DNA of 64,000 nucleotides from Reticulitermes lucifugus (GCA_026260175.1 JAKCWW010000015.1:177009-241008), one strand, 5' to 3'; positions 25,201 through 40,375 are shown, counted from the first letter of the stretch. Program-made: numbers and translations. The notes: generated by a model from the sequence alone, not told the origin.

Positions 25201-28127
25201 CGTCTAGAGGACTTGTATCTTTCACACTTTCTGCTGAGGTTTTATATCCACCCGTTGTTCATGCGTACCATTCTTCCCACACTCTGTACATAATTCATGT
25301 CAACACAGACTGACTGCACGAGATGAAAGAAACAGGCACTTTTCATAGACCTGTATTGTGTAACACTTCATATAACCAAGAGTCTCACTGCACAACACTT
25401 CTGCAGAAATTATCCCCCACATTTTTTGATACATGGGATTCGTGGGACCAGTCACATTCATGCATGGAAATATGACCAATGCATACACAATTCTGGTCAG
25501 GAAATCTGAAGGTAAGTCACCATTTGGGAGACACAGGCATAGATGGGTAAAAACACTATCCTTCATCTTACAGAAATCACCTGGTTCTATGGGCTGGCAG
25601 CAGTATTTTAATTTGAGAATAACCATATTTGGATTGTTAACTGCAGGGACAGGTGGCAAGCTCTTGTGAATGCAGTAATGAACCTTTGGGTTCCATAAAA
25701 TGCTGGGAATTTCTTCACTTCTCAAGAAGGACTCTGCTCCATGGAGTTAGTTAACTGCAACACTCAGTCAGCTAAACCACATATGTGCTTGCATGGCCAG
25801 CAACAGATAAAGTGTATCATAACTAAGTAGGGTGTGGAGATGTGCAGTGGATTCAGCTGGCTCAGAATATGGTGCAATGGTGGGAAATCTCTTGGCAAGC
25901 TGAGGAATTCTTAGCCACTTAAGAATGGCTCTGCTGCATGGAATTAGTTACTTAGGTAAGAATGGACCACAATGTGTATCTCTTATTTTAGACATCTGAA
26001 GAGTAGAAACTCTCTTCTACGACAGACTGGTGGAACACCACGACCTAATTCCCCAGTTATCAGCAATTTTCAACTTATACAGATAACCCACACTTAAGCA
26101 TCGCCAGCCAATGCAGACTCATTACAAAATGATGTAAAAATACTCTAGCTTTTCTTTTAAAATGTCTTACTATGGTAAAAACACAGCATGCAAGCCAGTG
26201 GTATAGAAACTGTGGGATGCTTACAATGCATTGCTGTCTAACACAGAGAAAGACTGTCTAACAAACAAATTGTCTTTAGGATAACTTCACAAGCACTTCT
26301 GTCACTTTATGACAATCCTACATCCAGGACAGACAGCCAGCAGTAATTTCCCCTGATCCCCCCCCCCCACCACCCACAATACATGGTGAATCACAAGCTA
26401 GAACATGAGGACAAAACCACAGCACTGGTAATTACATGGTGAGTTCTCAGGGATTTCATGGTGAACATTATCCTTTTGTTTAACTTAAATATACTTCTTT
26501 TTAGTGTAAAAACGTTAAAATTATTCTTATGCATGTTAATATATATATATTCCTATACCTTTATAGTGTAAGTTAAAATTATTTAGGTGCCTTATGGTTG
26601 GTACCATACCCTACCTCATTAGAATACATGTTACAGGGCCCCCCCCCCCCCACAAAAATTCAAAATTCACTTAATGCAGTCTCGCTGTATTAAGCAGGGA
26701 TCATCTATAATTTTAACATTTCTCCTGCTTCATTTCAGTTTGAAGGACAGAATAGAACAGTAGCAAATGTGCAAACAATTGACAGGTTTGAACATCCTTA
26801 GCAATTCTAAATCAGTTTATAATGGAGTCATCTCAAATACTCCATGCCTTTGAGGTAACAATGTGAGATATGAGGTTCTCATAATTATGACTATAAAGAC
26901 CTCAGATGCAATACCATTTAGCTTGAAAATAAAGTACCAACATTTCAAATGAATGTGTTTCTTCCATCTTTACGCTCTTCTGGTCTGAGGATGGAGGCAG
27001 TAGCACATTCTTCCCAAATTTTGGTGTACATCTCTTCAATGCAACCGACATCTCCACAGTATGAACAAGAAAATCTTGTAATTACTTTACTGGCTTAAAT
27101 ATTTTTATACCATGATTTGGAGCTTTTAAGAATACAGGAAGGACTATTACATAACTTGATTCATGTATATTTAACTTCATCGAGAAATCCCTCTTGAGCA
27201 ACTAACAGCTGTTCAGATGGTCAATGAATTCCCTGTTTTATGGTACACCAAGGTTCACTACCATGTCCACACTAATGCTGGCCCAATGTATTATCATAAC
27301 TCAATTATTTCACAATCCAGAGAAACACAACTACTTTTCTTATAAAAACAATTCTATTTTTACAAAACTTCGCAGCATTTTTCTTCCAATAAGGTCAAAA
27401 TCAGGCAAAGCTGTTACAAAAATAAACAAAGGCCTTCCTTTGTATACTTTTGTATCCTTTATATATTTTTGTAACAGCTTTGCCTGATGATGGCCTTGTT
27501 GGCCGAAACTTGTAGCGACTGTTTGTAACAATGGAATTGCTTTTATAATAAAAGTAGGTGTTTGACTGGATTGTTTATGGGATAATAAAATTAATACTGT
27601 CCACGTACCCCCCGTTCTTGTTTAAAATCCACTTAAATAACCTCCATTCATGCCTAGGTCTTCCGCTTTATTTAACACCTCCCACTATTCTGACGCTTTT
27701 CTTTTGTATGTCACATACTTTGCCGTCTGTTGAATTGTCCTACAGATTACTCCAACTAACATGATGAAACGCAAATAAGCGAAGTAAACTAATTTTAAAG
27801 TACCTATTCTCATGAGTGATGTGACTGCCACGGCAAAGTAAGCTGAACCTACTTTAGCGATAATACATTCCTTTTTTAAATTTGAGTTCAAATTTATAGG
27901 CCTAGAAGTTTAGTTGCTCCTACTTCAATTGTTTTATGATACATATTTCGATTAATACATGTTTTCATTTTAGTAGCAAACAATAAGTTTGCTTTGTCCA
28001 AGTTCAATGACAATTTACTAACTTCATACAATACCTACTAGCAAAAAGACAAAATTGATTCCATTACCCCTAACCTTACACTTACCCATGTCGAATACTG
28101 ACTTCCAGAACTTAATCCATCAGCCAT
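13272..28127 (-). CDS. TMEM104: Transmembrane protein 104, complete in nine coding exons
   Basis: Exons in transcription order are 28127-28086, 24014-23893, 23255-23171, 20898-20773, 19569-19539, 17575-17476, 16324-16228, 16138-16045 and 14029-13272. All junctions are GT/AG and phases agree; the total is 484 aa plus stop (human is about 496). Exon 1 encodes 14 residues starting MADGLSSG. Exon 2 carries the family signature [12 protein letters not shown] (about residues 22-33). An acidic loop (EDSAEDTP) lies near residue 95. A luminal or extracellular loop holds Cys169, Asn172-Asn-Ser (glycosylation sequon) and a second Cys before [15 protein letters not shown] follows. The last exon has [12 protein letters not shown] and [17 protein letters not shown]. 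The protein is a multi-pass membrane protein related to amino acid transporters (AAAP-like); its substrate is not established. The gene is CpG-poor throughout, and its introns contain SINEs and antisense LINE tails. Confidence 0.95.
15024..15550 (-). repeat. 0.55-kb dispersed repeat, copy A (in TMEM104 last intron)
   Basis: It aligns over its whole length with 62160-62715 in the same orientation. The minus strand reads as a decayed protein-like string ([26 protein letters not shown]). Many CpGs of the 62-kb copy are TG or CA here. It ends in a GGACGGACAGACAGACGG run. I recall very similar translated strings from many arthropod repeats, but cannot name the family. Confidence 0.8.
16900..17060 (-). 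repeat. SINE body, reverse orientation
   Basis: It contains the reverse complement of the SINE body seen at 61,660-61,850, including GTAGTCAGCTTCTCACCCCA, CAGCCACTTTAACCC and CAGGCTG. Confidence 0.55.
17813..18124 (+). mobile_element. tRNA-derived SINE with 12-bp target duplication
   Basis: A perfect A box TGGCGCAGTTGG (17825-17836) and a B box GGTTCAATTCC (17870-17880) form an internal RNA polymerase III promoter. The element is flanked by direct repeats ACTGATATACTA at 17801-17812 and 18125-18136. The body contains an assembly gap. It sits in the TMEM104 intron between the exons at 17.5 and 19.5 kb, on the opposite strand to the gene. Confidence 0.9.
18010..18065. other. Assembly gap (N run)
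   Basis: A run of N lies inside the SINE body, presumably a mis-assembled or unresolved repeat. Single ambiguous bases also occur at 16336, next to a poly(A) tract, and at 43202. Confidence 0.99.
18655..18745. repeat. Dispersed repeat family 2, decayed copy
   Basis: It starts ACTTCTGGGATATGATGC and keeps the order of the 7.8-kb copy, but its inner core is mutated. Confidence 0.4.
20924..20950. repeat. (AAAT)n microsatellite
   Basis: About six to seven AAAT units lie just upstream (in transcription) of TMEM104 exon 4. Confidence 0.9.
20955..21015 (+). repeat. Dispersed repeat, copy shared with 41.2 kb
   Basis: TTTGAGGTTCTCACAGCAGA, then GAAGATTCAAAT and CTTCTGG, match 41190-41240 (TTTGAGGTTCTCACAGCGGA). 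A CG in the 41-kb copy is CA here. Confidence 0.55.
24400..24790 (+). mobile_element. RTE-like LINE 3' fragment in TMEM104 intron 1 region
   Basis: In shifted frames it reads SLQSSPNIM, then KKWEDVN*IH, then TGGGTTCTTGTGAACATGAC and a MNLxVP-like tail with GGTTCCATAAAATATGC. It lies just upstream of TMEM104 exon 2 in transcription order, antisense to the gene. Dead copy. Confidence 0.6.
25430..25750 (+). mobile_element. RTE-like LINE 3' fragment in TMEM104 intron 1
   Basis: Plus-strand reading gives [18 protein letters not shown], the GKPEGKRPLGRPRRRW motif of the family. [17 protein letters not shown] and the TCTGCTCCATGGAGTTAG 3' end follow. Antisense to TMEM104; dead copy. Confidence 0.75.
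25835..25945 (+). mobile_element. RTE-like LINE 3'-tail fragment
   Basis: [18 protein letters not shown] is followed by a CAEEFLAT-like tail and CTCTGCTGCATGGAATTAG. It is a second, separate insertion or duplication about 90 bp after the previous fragment. Confidence 0.65.
26930..27030 (+). repeat. Dispersed repeat family 2, partial
   Basis: CTGAGGA (26985-26991), TGGAGGCAGTAGCAC and TTCTTCCCAAA follow in order. This is a decayed plus-strand version of the inner module at 63204-63234. Confidence 0.45.
27360..27525. repeat. Foldback element with intact CTGATGA/hairpin/GAAAC module
   Basis: Arms 27365-27428 and 27455-27520 are inverted copies (AGGCAAAGCTGTTAC and GTAACAGCTTTGCCT at the inner ends). 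The right arm on the plus strand has CTGATGA (27484-27490), a GGCC/GGCC hairpin and GAAAC (27505-27509). It lies in TMEM104 intron 1, about 600 bp from the first exon. Confidence 0.75.
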
Positions 28128-28340
28128 ATTACCGTGTGTTCATTCATATGACTCCTTATAACATATATCTTTACATAGTTCATCAAAGCTTTATTATGTA
28201 CCGAAACATAGTAAGTGTCCCTGGACTGTATTACGTTCCAAAATCCAACACAACCACGACTACAACACCTGCTCACACCTATAGCAGCACTGCATCTTGG
28301 TCAGGGGCACCAATATGAGTGTTCACTACATACCTTTACC
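28128..28340 (-). promoter_or_regulatory. TMEM104 5'UTR/promoter region
   Basis: The TMEM104 start codon is at 28127. CpG density from 28081 to 28440 is about 12 in 360 bp by eye, several times that of the introns, as expected for an unmethylated promoter. No TATA box is obvious. The proximal sequence abuts a degenerate LINE that begins near 28340. Confidence 0.5.
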
Positions 28341-28682
28341 GCATATTTCAAATCGCTGCGCACAAACGTCACGTAAATGCTGCTCCTTACTTTAATCTTG
28401 AAAGCAAAATGGTAAAATTTTGTGCACGAGAGAATGATATGAAAAAGCAACTTGATGCTATATTAATCACATACAACCTGCATAGCAAGGTACATTTTCC
28501 TACAAGATTTCAGAACACATCTAGTACAGTTATCGATAATATATTTATAGATACTTTTCAATTAAAAAACTACATTATTACTCCTATGATTAATGGCTTT
28601 CCGATCACGATGCCCAACTACTAACGATACAGGAAATAAATCTGCGTAACCAAACTTGCCATATAAAAACTATTAGGAATTT

Positions 28683-28793
28683 TGATTTCAGGCTTCCGCC
28701 GCGATGTTGATGTAATCTGTGGTCTTTTGGGTAATTAATTGGGTAAATAATTACCACACGACGCCGTGTAATTACCCAAAAGACCACAGATTA
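28683..28793. mobile_element. Foldback family 1 copy inserted in the LINE, 12-bp duplication
   Basis: The element begins GATTTCAGGCTTCCGCCGCG and is a near-perfect hairpin (TGTGGTCTTTTGGGTAATTA against TAATTACCCAAAAGACCACA). It is flanked by TATTAGGAATTT at 28671-28682 and 28794-28805. Removing it restores the LINE reading frame around HIKTIRNF, so it inserted after the LINE. Confidence 0.85.
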
Positions 28794-29077
28794 TATTAGG
28801 AATTTAATAAATACCCAATATTTGAATTCCAAATCAATTTAATTTATTAAAATCATGGGATAATGTGTTTGACAGTGATAATGATAAGGACATTGATACT
28901 CTGTTTAATTTATTTCTTAATCCCTATCTGCGAAATTAAATGAGAGAACTAATAATAAGTCTTGGATAACAACTGGCATAAAAATCTTCTCAAGGTAAGA
29001 AAGATCTTTATTTGTTTAGTAGGAGTAGCACTGACCTGAAACTAAAAAATTATTATAAATTATATTGCAAAATTTTG

Positions 29078-29505
29078 TTCTTTATTCTTTATTTATATTC
29101 ACATTCATTGATCCACAGTAGGTCACATTAGAGTCATGGGATATAGAATTGGTCAAAATCATAAATAAATATATAATATACATTAGAAAACAAAAGAGAC
29201 AAAAGATGTCAGTTAAAAAGCACAACAGTATAAAAGGATACAATAATATAGATACATTAATAAAGTAAAGCTATATATATATTAGAAATGTACTGCAATA
29301 GCTGATAGACAAATCACCATAAATGTGACGAATAAATGAAAATACGTAATATAATAATATGACAGCCAGATAATTAATATAATAACTCCAATCCATAATC
29401 ATGAAATAGTAATAACAATTAATAAAAACAGGCATAATGCACATAAAAAGAATATATAAGAATAATAAAGAAAATATATATTGAGATTGAAGCGGAAGAA
29501 TTTTT
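29078..29505 (-). mobile_element. 3' fragment of a same-family LINE inserted in reverse
   Basis: On the minus strand it reads LKTLKILPLQSQYIFSLLFL, the same C-terminal segment the host LINE shows on the plus strand near 31.05 kb. A 3' tail follows, ending ATAAATAAAGAATAAAGAAC at the 29.08-kb edge. The host LINE frame breaks at CKIL and resumes at VITDAKRAW, which brackets the insertion. Boundaries are good to about 10-20 bp. Confidence 0.75.
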
Positions 29506-31344
29506 AGTGTCTTTAATGTTATTACAGATGCTAAAAGAGCCTGGTAAAATAAACAGATTCTGACTTCAAATAACAATACGAAAACAACTTGGCATATTCT
29601 AAAAACATAAACAGACAAAAAAGACAACAGTGCAGATATTTATTGATCCAATAATGATGGAGATGAAAGTCATGATTATCAAGTTATTTCTGATTCCTTT
29701 AATAATTATTTCCTCTTGATAGCTGAGAAAATTACTCACAACATTATAAATAATAACAATATTGGTAGTAATAATGAAGAAACTCCCTTACACTATTTAT
29801 TACAATTATTTAGTAATCCATTTCCAAATATAAAATTCAGTAATACATCAACTCAGGAAATAGAAAGAATTATTAATTCCTTATGATCAAAATGTTAACA
29901 TGGGTATGATGCAATCTCAACAAAAATATTAAAAGTTAGTGCTCCTTTTATTAGTTCTCCCCTAAATTATGTTTGTAATAAATCTTTATCAACAGGAATC
30001 TTCCCCACACGCTTAAAATATTCTGTAATAAAACCGTTATATAAAAAAGGTGATGAAAGTAATACGGCTAATTATAGACCCATTTCACTTCTAACTTCAT
30101 TTTCAAAGGTTTTCGAAAAGGCTATATATGTAAGACTTCTGACATATTATTAATAATAATATACCAGTAAATGAACAATTCGGCTTCAGGTCAAAGTCCT
30201 CAACAGAAATGGCTTCTTATAACCTCATTACAGAGATATTAAATGCTCTTAACAACAACAAAAATGGTTGGAGGCATTTTTTGATTTAGAAACGGCTTTT
30301 GACTGTGTTAACCGTGGTATCTTACTGTCAAAATTGGAGTTCTATGGCATAACAGGCAAAGCTTATAATTAAATCTTATTTGGAAAATAGACATCTTAAA
30401 AAATAAATATTTTAAGTCCTATTCTAGCTGGGGAGTAATAAAACATGGTGTCCCTCACGGATCACTACTTGGACCACTGCTTTTCTGCTTTATATTAATG
30501 ACTTACCAAAAATTGCAAATAATAAAAATAACAATAATAAATCTAAATTAATTATTTTTGCAGATGACACAAGTATAATTGTTACTAATCCCAATCCCAG
30601 AGTTTATAAAAGACATTATGACATTAAAAAATATAAATGAACGGTTTAAAGCCAATTTATTATCACTGAATTTTGATAAAACTAACTTTATACAATTTAT
30701 AACTAAGAATAGCTCCCATATTTATGTTAACGTTAGCTGTGATAATAAACTAATTTCCAGTACCTCCAAATTAACGTTTTTAGGATTAATAACAGATAAT
30801 ACACTAACACGGAAAGGTCATATAAAAATGATTGTACCTAAATTAAGTGCAGCGTGTTTTGCAGTTAAACCTTTTGTGTCATGGGATACCCTGATGATGA
30901 TCTATTTACTCCTGTTTTCATTCTATTATGAATTATGGGTTAATATTTTGGGGAAATTCCTCATACAGTATTTTTAAATTACAAAAGAGGATTATTAGAA
31001 TCATAATGGGTGCTGAAACCTGAGGTTCTTGTAGAGAACTCTTTAAAATATTAAAAGTTTTACCACTGTGATCTCAGTGTATACTGTCGCTTGTACTTGT
31101 TGTGGTTAACAATAAAAAACATTTTAAGATAAATTTTGAGATACATAGTATCAATACTAGGAATAACTCCAACCTCCATTAACCCTTGTCACATTTATCT
31201 ATTTATCAGAACGGACCTTACTATTATGGCATTAAGGTATATAACAGCCTTCCTCGTCAAATAAAGGATCTCACAATATCAATGTAAATCATCTCTGAAA
31301 GGTTTTCATCAACATTCATTTTATACATTAGACGAATATTTTAA

Positions 31345-32760
31345 TTAAAAAAGCTAGTTTATTTTACGACATTGTAGTTATCTCTTTGAAAACATGACGA
31401 ATTGCATATAAAATGAATTCCTGTTGCTTATTTTATTTAAATTATAGCATAATTAAGGTTGCTGTGGATTTTCTCAAGTTGTTGTAATGTATACATTTTT
31501 CTATTAAGAAAACTGATTTGATTTTTGATTCTTTCAAGTTTTGTAAAGCTGACATTGTTTTTATATAAATGGAATGTAAACCGACAAATGCACATTAACA
31601 AAATACATTCCATTTATATATTAACAAAATGCACGGTGAACAAAAAATCAAGCTGACATTGTTTTGCTTGTATACTGAAATTTATTTTATGAAACAATAT
31701 GAGAGTTTTATGATCCCACCCTGATGGATACAATGACTAGTTCTATATCTTGATATAGAACCATTATATATTGTTACATAATGACAAATTCTACATCCAA
31801 TGGTTTACCTATTAAGGATCTCTAGAATATATGATCCATCTGCCAACTACATTTTTGTAGGGCTGGTCACACATTCAGTTGCAGAATTTAATCTCTCTGT
31901 ATTGAAACACTCAATTTGAAAGAAGGTGTCAATCATTGCCAAATTCCAGTCTAATTTGTACTTACCCCATGGAAAAAATGGCTCATCATTGAACCTAACC
32001 ACTTAACCCACATCATAGCTTCAAAACCAAGCACAGGTAAACACCTACATACTGAATTATTACAATTCCCCTGCAACAGCTCACTGTATACAAAGTACAT
32101 ATGAAATGCGAATCCACACTCTACATCAGTACATCAACATTGTAAATATTTTTTAAAATCTAATAACTGGACTTTGGAACTTGCAATAGAGCAAAGCTAA
32201 ATACATGTCAGAATACCGACATTACGCGTTCATATGCAGACACGAACATTAGGGAGAGTATGGACATGGAACACTCACATCATAACCCACATCTCTGGAA
32301 GACATCATAAACACAGAAAGGAAGATTCTGAAATTAATTATTCAAGCTTTGATCACAAAGCAACAATCAGGATATAAATTCCCCTGACACACCTGTAACA
32401 CCCATACAAACATGCTAACATCAACTTTCTCCCATAACAGATACAAAGGCATGCAGCTTCAGACTTTTCTGGTAAAGCTGTTCCTGCTAAATGCATCACC
32501 TTGAAACTGCTACCCTTGCTTATGACAGTAATGTACCAGATGTACTCTACCAATCTCACAACCTAACCTGTTCCCAAATTCCCTACCACTCTTCCAGAAT
32601 TTTCATATTCCACTTCCACTTCTCCCTAGCTGAAACAGTAGTAGACAAAGGGCACGTCCAAGACAAACTGGTTCCCCCTGACCTATGAAATGCATCTCCC
32701 AAATTTTCAGGATTAGGATGGTAGCTGGAAATGTTACAATCATACAATCAATATATTTTA
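31345..32760. other. Intergenic stretch between LINE and actin 3' end
   Basis: It contains AT-rich LINE tail remnants to about 31.53 kb and a hairpin (31570-31606: ATATAAATGGAATGTA and its inverse TACATTCCATTTATAT). Nothing else in it is recognisable. Confidence 0.5.
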
Positions 32761-32766
32761 CAGATT

Positions 32767-32776
32767 TTTATTTATT
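32767..32776 (-). terminator. Actin poly(A) signal candidates
   Basis: Two overlapping AATAAA motifs on the minus strand lie about 530 bp downstream of the actin stop codon. That is a plausible 3'UTR length for an insect actin mRNA. Confidence 0.55.
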
Positions 32777-33302
32777 TTTCCCATCTAATTTCTTAGTTCT
32801 GCACATGGGAATAAATTAATACTTTGGCCTAGTGCATTTACAAATCACTTTGGTTCCCGAATGAACCATTCATTTTCTCAAAGAAACAGCACTTTTACAC
32901 GTGAAAATTCTCTGAAATATGTATTACAAAAACTGATTTACACTTTTCAGTTAAGAAATTACCAAAATCTCAATTGTTGAATTACAGTAAGCCTTGTACA
33001 CAAAATGTTTGAGCCTGTATTCTTCAGGATTGATTGCTCAGTCACAGAAATCCTGGAGATGCTGAAATAGAGAATATGCAGCCTAACTTTCCTTAATTGT
33101 ATAATGGAACACAAAATAAACAATGGAATCACACAACTCATATAATACAACTCTGTGATCAGACCAGCGACTTTGTGATTACAAGATCAATTCCTGACAA
33201 AAGAGAAAATTGTCTGATGTTCCTCCAGATGGCTGTTGAAGAACTGGCTCGTAAAAGCACATCACGATTGGAAAAAGAATATTTTTAAGGTATGCTGGAT
33301 AT

Positions 33303-37232
<3,930 letters not shown>

Positions 37233-37260
37233 GACCGCACTTAACTGCTATCCTGACAGC

Positions 37261-37266
37261 AATATA
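37261..37266 (-). promoter_or_regulatory. Actin TATA-like box
   Basis: The minus strand reads GCATATATTGC. The TATATT core is 29-34 bp upstream of the predicted start, the expected spacing. A stronger TATAAA lies at 37444-37449 (minus) and could serve a second start near 37415. Confidence 0.5.
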
Positions 37267-37350
37267 TGCCAACAAGTACTCCCCTCCCTCCAATCCCCAC
37301 CACCACACTAATAAGGGCATGGCACCCTCAGCCAATGGCAGCTTTCTTTA

Positions 37351-37366
37351 CCATATATGGTATTGG
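37351..37366 (-). promoter_or_regulatory. CArG box (SRF site) with adjacent CCAAT box
   Basis: CCATATATGG (37351-37360) is a perfect CC(A/T)6GG serum-response-factor site at about -119 to -128. CCAAT on the minus strand is at 37362-37366. A CArG plus CCAAT/TATA arrangement is the classic actin promoter layout in vertebrates. Confidence 0.7.
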
Positions 37367-38278
37367 GCTAGCAGCGTGGAACGCAACGCACCCTACCGGA
37401 ACCCGCCATGCCGGTTATAACAAAAAGCCGGTCAATTGGCACTTTTATAAATACAAATATGTCCGGCCTTTCTAATATCTTCTACGGAAGTAACGTGCTT
37501 CACATTTAGAAGTAACTGTTAGCAAAAAAGAATTTTAAAATATGTATATAAATGCACATATTTACATATTAAACATCGCCCTTCCATTTACTTAACATAA
37601 TCTGGTAATAAACGAATCCCCATACCGCAACACGCAGCGAACACTGCCTGACTCGTGGGTCTAAAATTAGAAACGAAACCACCTGCTACTGAACAAGAAT
37701 GCAACCTGTTAAAATACAACGGCTTCATGCATTTCCGTAATTTCATTACTTAACCACCTATCAAACCCCCCCTCCTCAAACCAAAATGGTTGCTATAACC
37801 GTAACATTTTCACACGGTGTTAGGCAATCACGTACATATAAATCAACTTCGTCATTGCGTTCCCCTATAAGATGAAAAATAAGATAAGTTAAATTTTTCG
37901 CTTATCTCAAGCAAGATAAGGTGCAAATACTCCAATACCACCTACCTTTCGACAGATCACCACGTCACACTACCACACGACACTACAAATTTGCCGCAAG
38001 TGAGCGACCTAACCGCTTAAGGAAAGTCTCGTCACAAAAGTGGACTCGTCCAAGGTATGAGCGGAACTATATTCCTGTTGATATAAAACGATTTTAACAA
38101 CAAATATTAGGTAAAGAGCAGTTAAAGTGCATTAAATTTAAGCTTAAATAGATTTTATTGTTGATTAAATAAACAACAGGTATTAACAATATTACATTTT
38201 TTGAGTATACACTACCCAACTCCCCTACTCCGCTTAGACTTGGTCTTCTCCCCACCTCCGTTCCCAGAATCGTACGTG

Positions 38279-38288
38279 CCTTATATGG
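38279..38288. promoter_or_regulatory. Second CArG box, distal
   Basis: CCTTATATGG is another exact CC(A/T)6GG match, about 1.05 kb upstream of the predicted actin start. It may be an enhancer element or a chance match. Confidence 0.35.
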
Positions 38289-39079
38289 GCATAAAACGAA
38301 TGGAGATTTCTGATTGGACGAACCAAGCCGGTTTGATGCAGCAACGAAATGTATGGGATAGTAGGGAAGGTTCAAAGTGTAGGGCCGCTGTTTTATGTTA
38401 TAACATGCCTGTTTGCGTATGAATCATGACGTGTTGGATGGCATTGTAATATAAACGTTAGGCATTCGGCATTACGAAAATTCAAATTGTTACGTTTTCG
38501 GCGGTGGTTTACTAGTAATATTGAAAGTCATATGCTTTCGATGCTGTTTACTAGGACTCATTTTTGCAAGATTGTATGATACAATGGCGTGTGGAAAACG
38601 TGTGCTTGTTCAGTTTCTTAACATGTTTGACATAAGGCAACTGATAGTCGTTAAAACATGGCCGACTTTCATTTCTACGTAATATACGTGATTTCATTAA
38701 ATAATTTTATTATATCCCAGTTCACTGTGACGAGGGAAGTAAAACTCAGTCCTTGAAATGGCCTCATAATAATGTATGTATGTATGTAAAAAGCATAAAA
38801 TGAGCAAATAGCAGTGCCACCAAATATAACCTTTCGCTACGTGGGGATTCGGTAGGTCAAATAAAATGTTTCGGTTGCCTTTGTCACCCCCCAAAGGCGC
38901 AGGGCGTGTCTGAGGCCATGGATTAACTAACAATCGATATCCAGTTCACTGACACCGTTCTTGTGACTTTTCCAACAGCTGACTCTGTTGCTATTAAGGT
39001 GTTTTAAACTCTAAACTGTCAGCATTTGGTACGTTTAAGGCACATAGGCCTAAATATAAATGTAGGCCAAGGATAATGA

Positions 39080-39100
39080 AATATATATATATATATATAT
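39080..39100. repeat. (AT)n microsatellite
   Basis: An uninterrupted run of about ten AT units. Confidence 0.95.
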
Positions 39101-40274
39101 CCCTTTTTCAACCTTTTCCCGTACATAATTTCCCCTTTTATTCTGCGCTGTGGATTGCAGTCCTCTAAGCCTCATGACACGCATGTATGTTCATTGTGTG
39201 CCATAAAACTCGTAGTATTAGGCTATTCGCAAGGTGGTCTCTCTAATTCATTTTCCTTCCGCGGTTATTGTTGTCTGTCGGCCTCCGTCTGGGGGTCTGC
39301 TCTCGTGCACTGGCACTGGAACCGGCTGATCCGTGATTCCGGAATTCCTTCCATGATGCCAAAGATTTGTTGTTTCTGTCAGTTCAGGCAACAGTTCCTA
39401 ATCTCCCAAGGAAGAATAAGAAACGAGTCTAATTAACCGAGGCATATTGTAGACAAACATACGAAACAGGCGTTTTCATTAACGACGCCATCATTTGCCA
39501 AGATTATACAGTGTCGATGGTAGAAGAATGAAATATGAGTACAGATATTGATGGAATAATACAGATAGGGGAAAAACCTAAGTACTAGGAGAAAAATCTT
39601 ACATGACATCCAGATCCATTCATTAGTTTCGGAAATTAAACGCGTGGACTGACAGACAAAATCTTCCCCGCCACTTGTGCGTTCGTTGTATGCACTTCGT
39701 GGAAATATCGCAGAAGAAAGGATCACGTAAGGAGTCGGAAGTGAGAACGTGAGATTTAGATTATTGTCTCGTTGATTATGGCACTGTGTAGTCTGGTAGA
39801 TGCCCTCCAACCCTAAAGATGGAAGCAGAAAGTACCTCCGAATCGATGGTCATCACATAAAGACTGTAGAGTGCTGCATTGCCACGAGAAAGCAAATTTG
39901 CCACTTACAGCTCCGTGTGTGTGAGTAGTGTGTTCCGACAAGTGCGATTTCTTGAGGAGCCCAATCATGCACAAACAATGCTAACGAGAATACCAAGGGA
40001 TTGCCCAGTATAATATGACGTGACTCATCGCCGCGTCTCAGCTGACATGAATACGAACGTCTGCCGACCCTAGTAAAAAAGGGCGTCTCTTCATTCTCAG
40101 ATTTTCCATGATCCTATCTCAGTATATTTAGAATGTTATACCCAACGGGAGAGTGGCTACTTAGAAGACCAAGAAGGAGATGACATGATACCATTAAGAT
40201 GACCGTCGGCGAAATAAACTAAGGACGGAAGGTGGATATAATTGACTCAGGACTGTGTCCAAGAAAGCCTTTAT

Positions 40275-40375
40275 TCTTTGACTTCTTGACCCTTGAAGGA
40301 GGTTGTCCCGAAACGTCGGCACAGAACTACCATTCAACGCTGCGTAATATACCAGAAGAACGGAGATCTCAATAA
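40275..40375 (+). repeat. Foldback family 1, single right arm
   Basis: CTTGACCCTTGAAGG, GTCCCGAAACGTCGG, GCTGCGTAATATACCAGAAG and GGAGATCTCA occur in the family order. The left arm is missing. Confidence 0.65.

Larger units (their letters stand above)
28340..31340 (+). mobile_element. Jockey-like non-LTR retrotransposon, broken
   Basis: From 28.36 to 28.62 kb the frame reads KKQLDAILITYNLHSKVHFP and SSTVIDNIFID, the end of an apurinic-type endonuclease. From 29.5 kb come NNNTKTTWHILKT and TANYRPISLLTSFSKVFEKA, then FGFRSKSSTEMASYNLITE, VPHGSLLGPLLFC and FADDTSI (the catalytic FADD box, split over frames). The tail reads SCRELFKILKVLPL and YYYGIKVYNSLP. Many stops and frameshifts show it is a pseudogene copy. 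It carries two insertions (28683-28793 and 29078-29505) and ends near 31.3-31.5 kb in an AT-rich tail. Confidence 0.9.

Noticed and set aside
29271-29627. 118-codon hydrophobic minus-strand frame as a membrane protein
   Set aside because: It spans an AT-rich inserted LINE tail; the KILPLQSQYIFSLL segment identifies it as a LINE C-terminus.
30579-30977. 132-codon frame as a gene
   Set aside because: It is a surviving piece of the jockey-like LINE after the FADD box; the rest of the element is broken.
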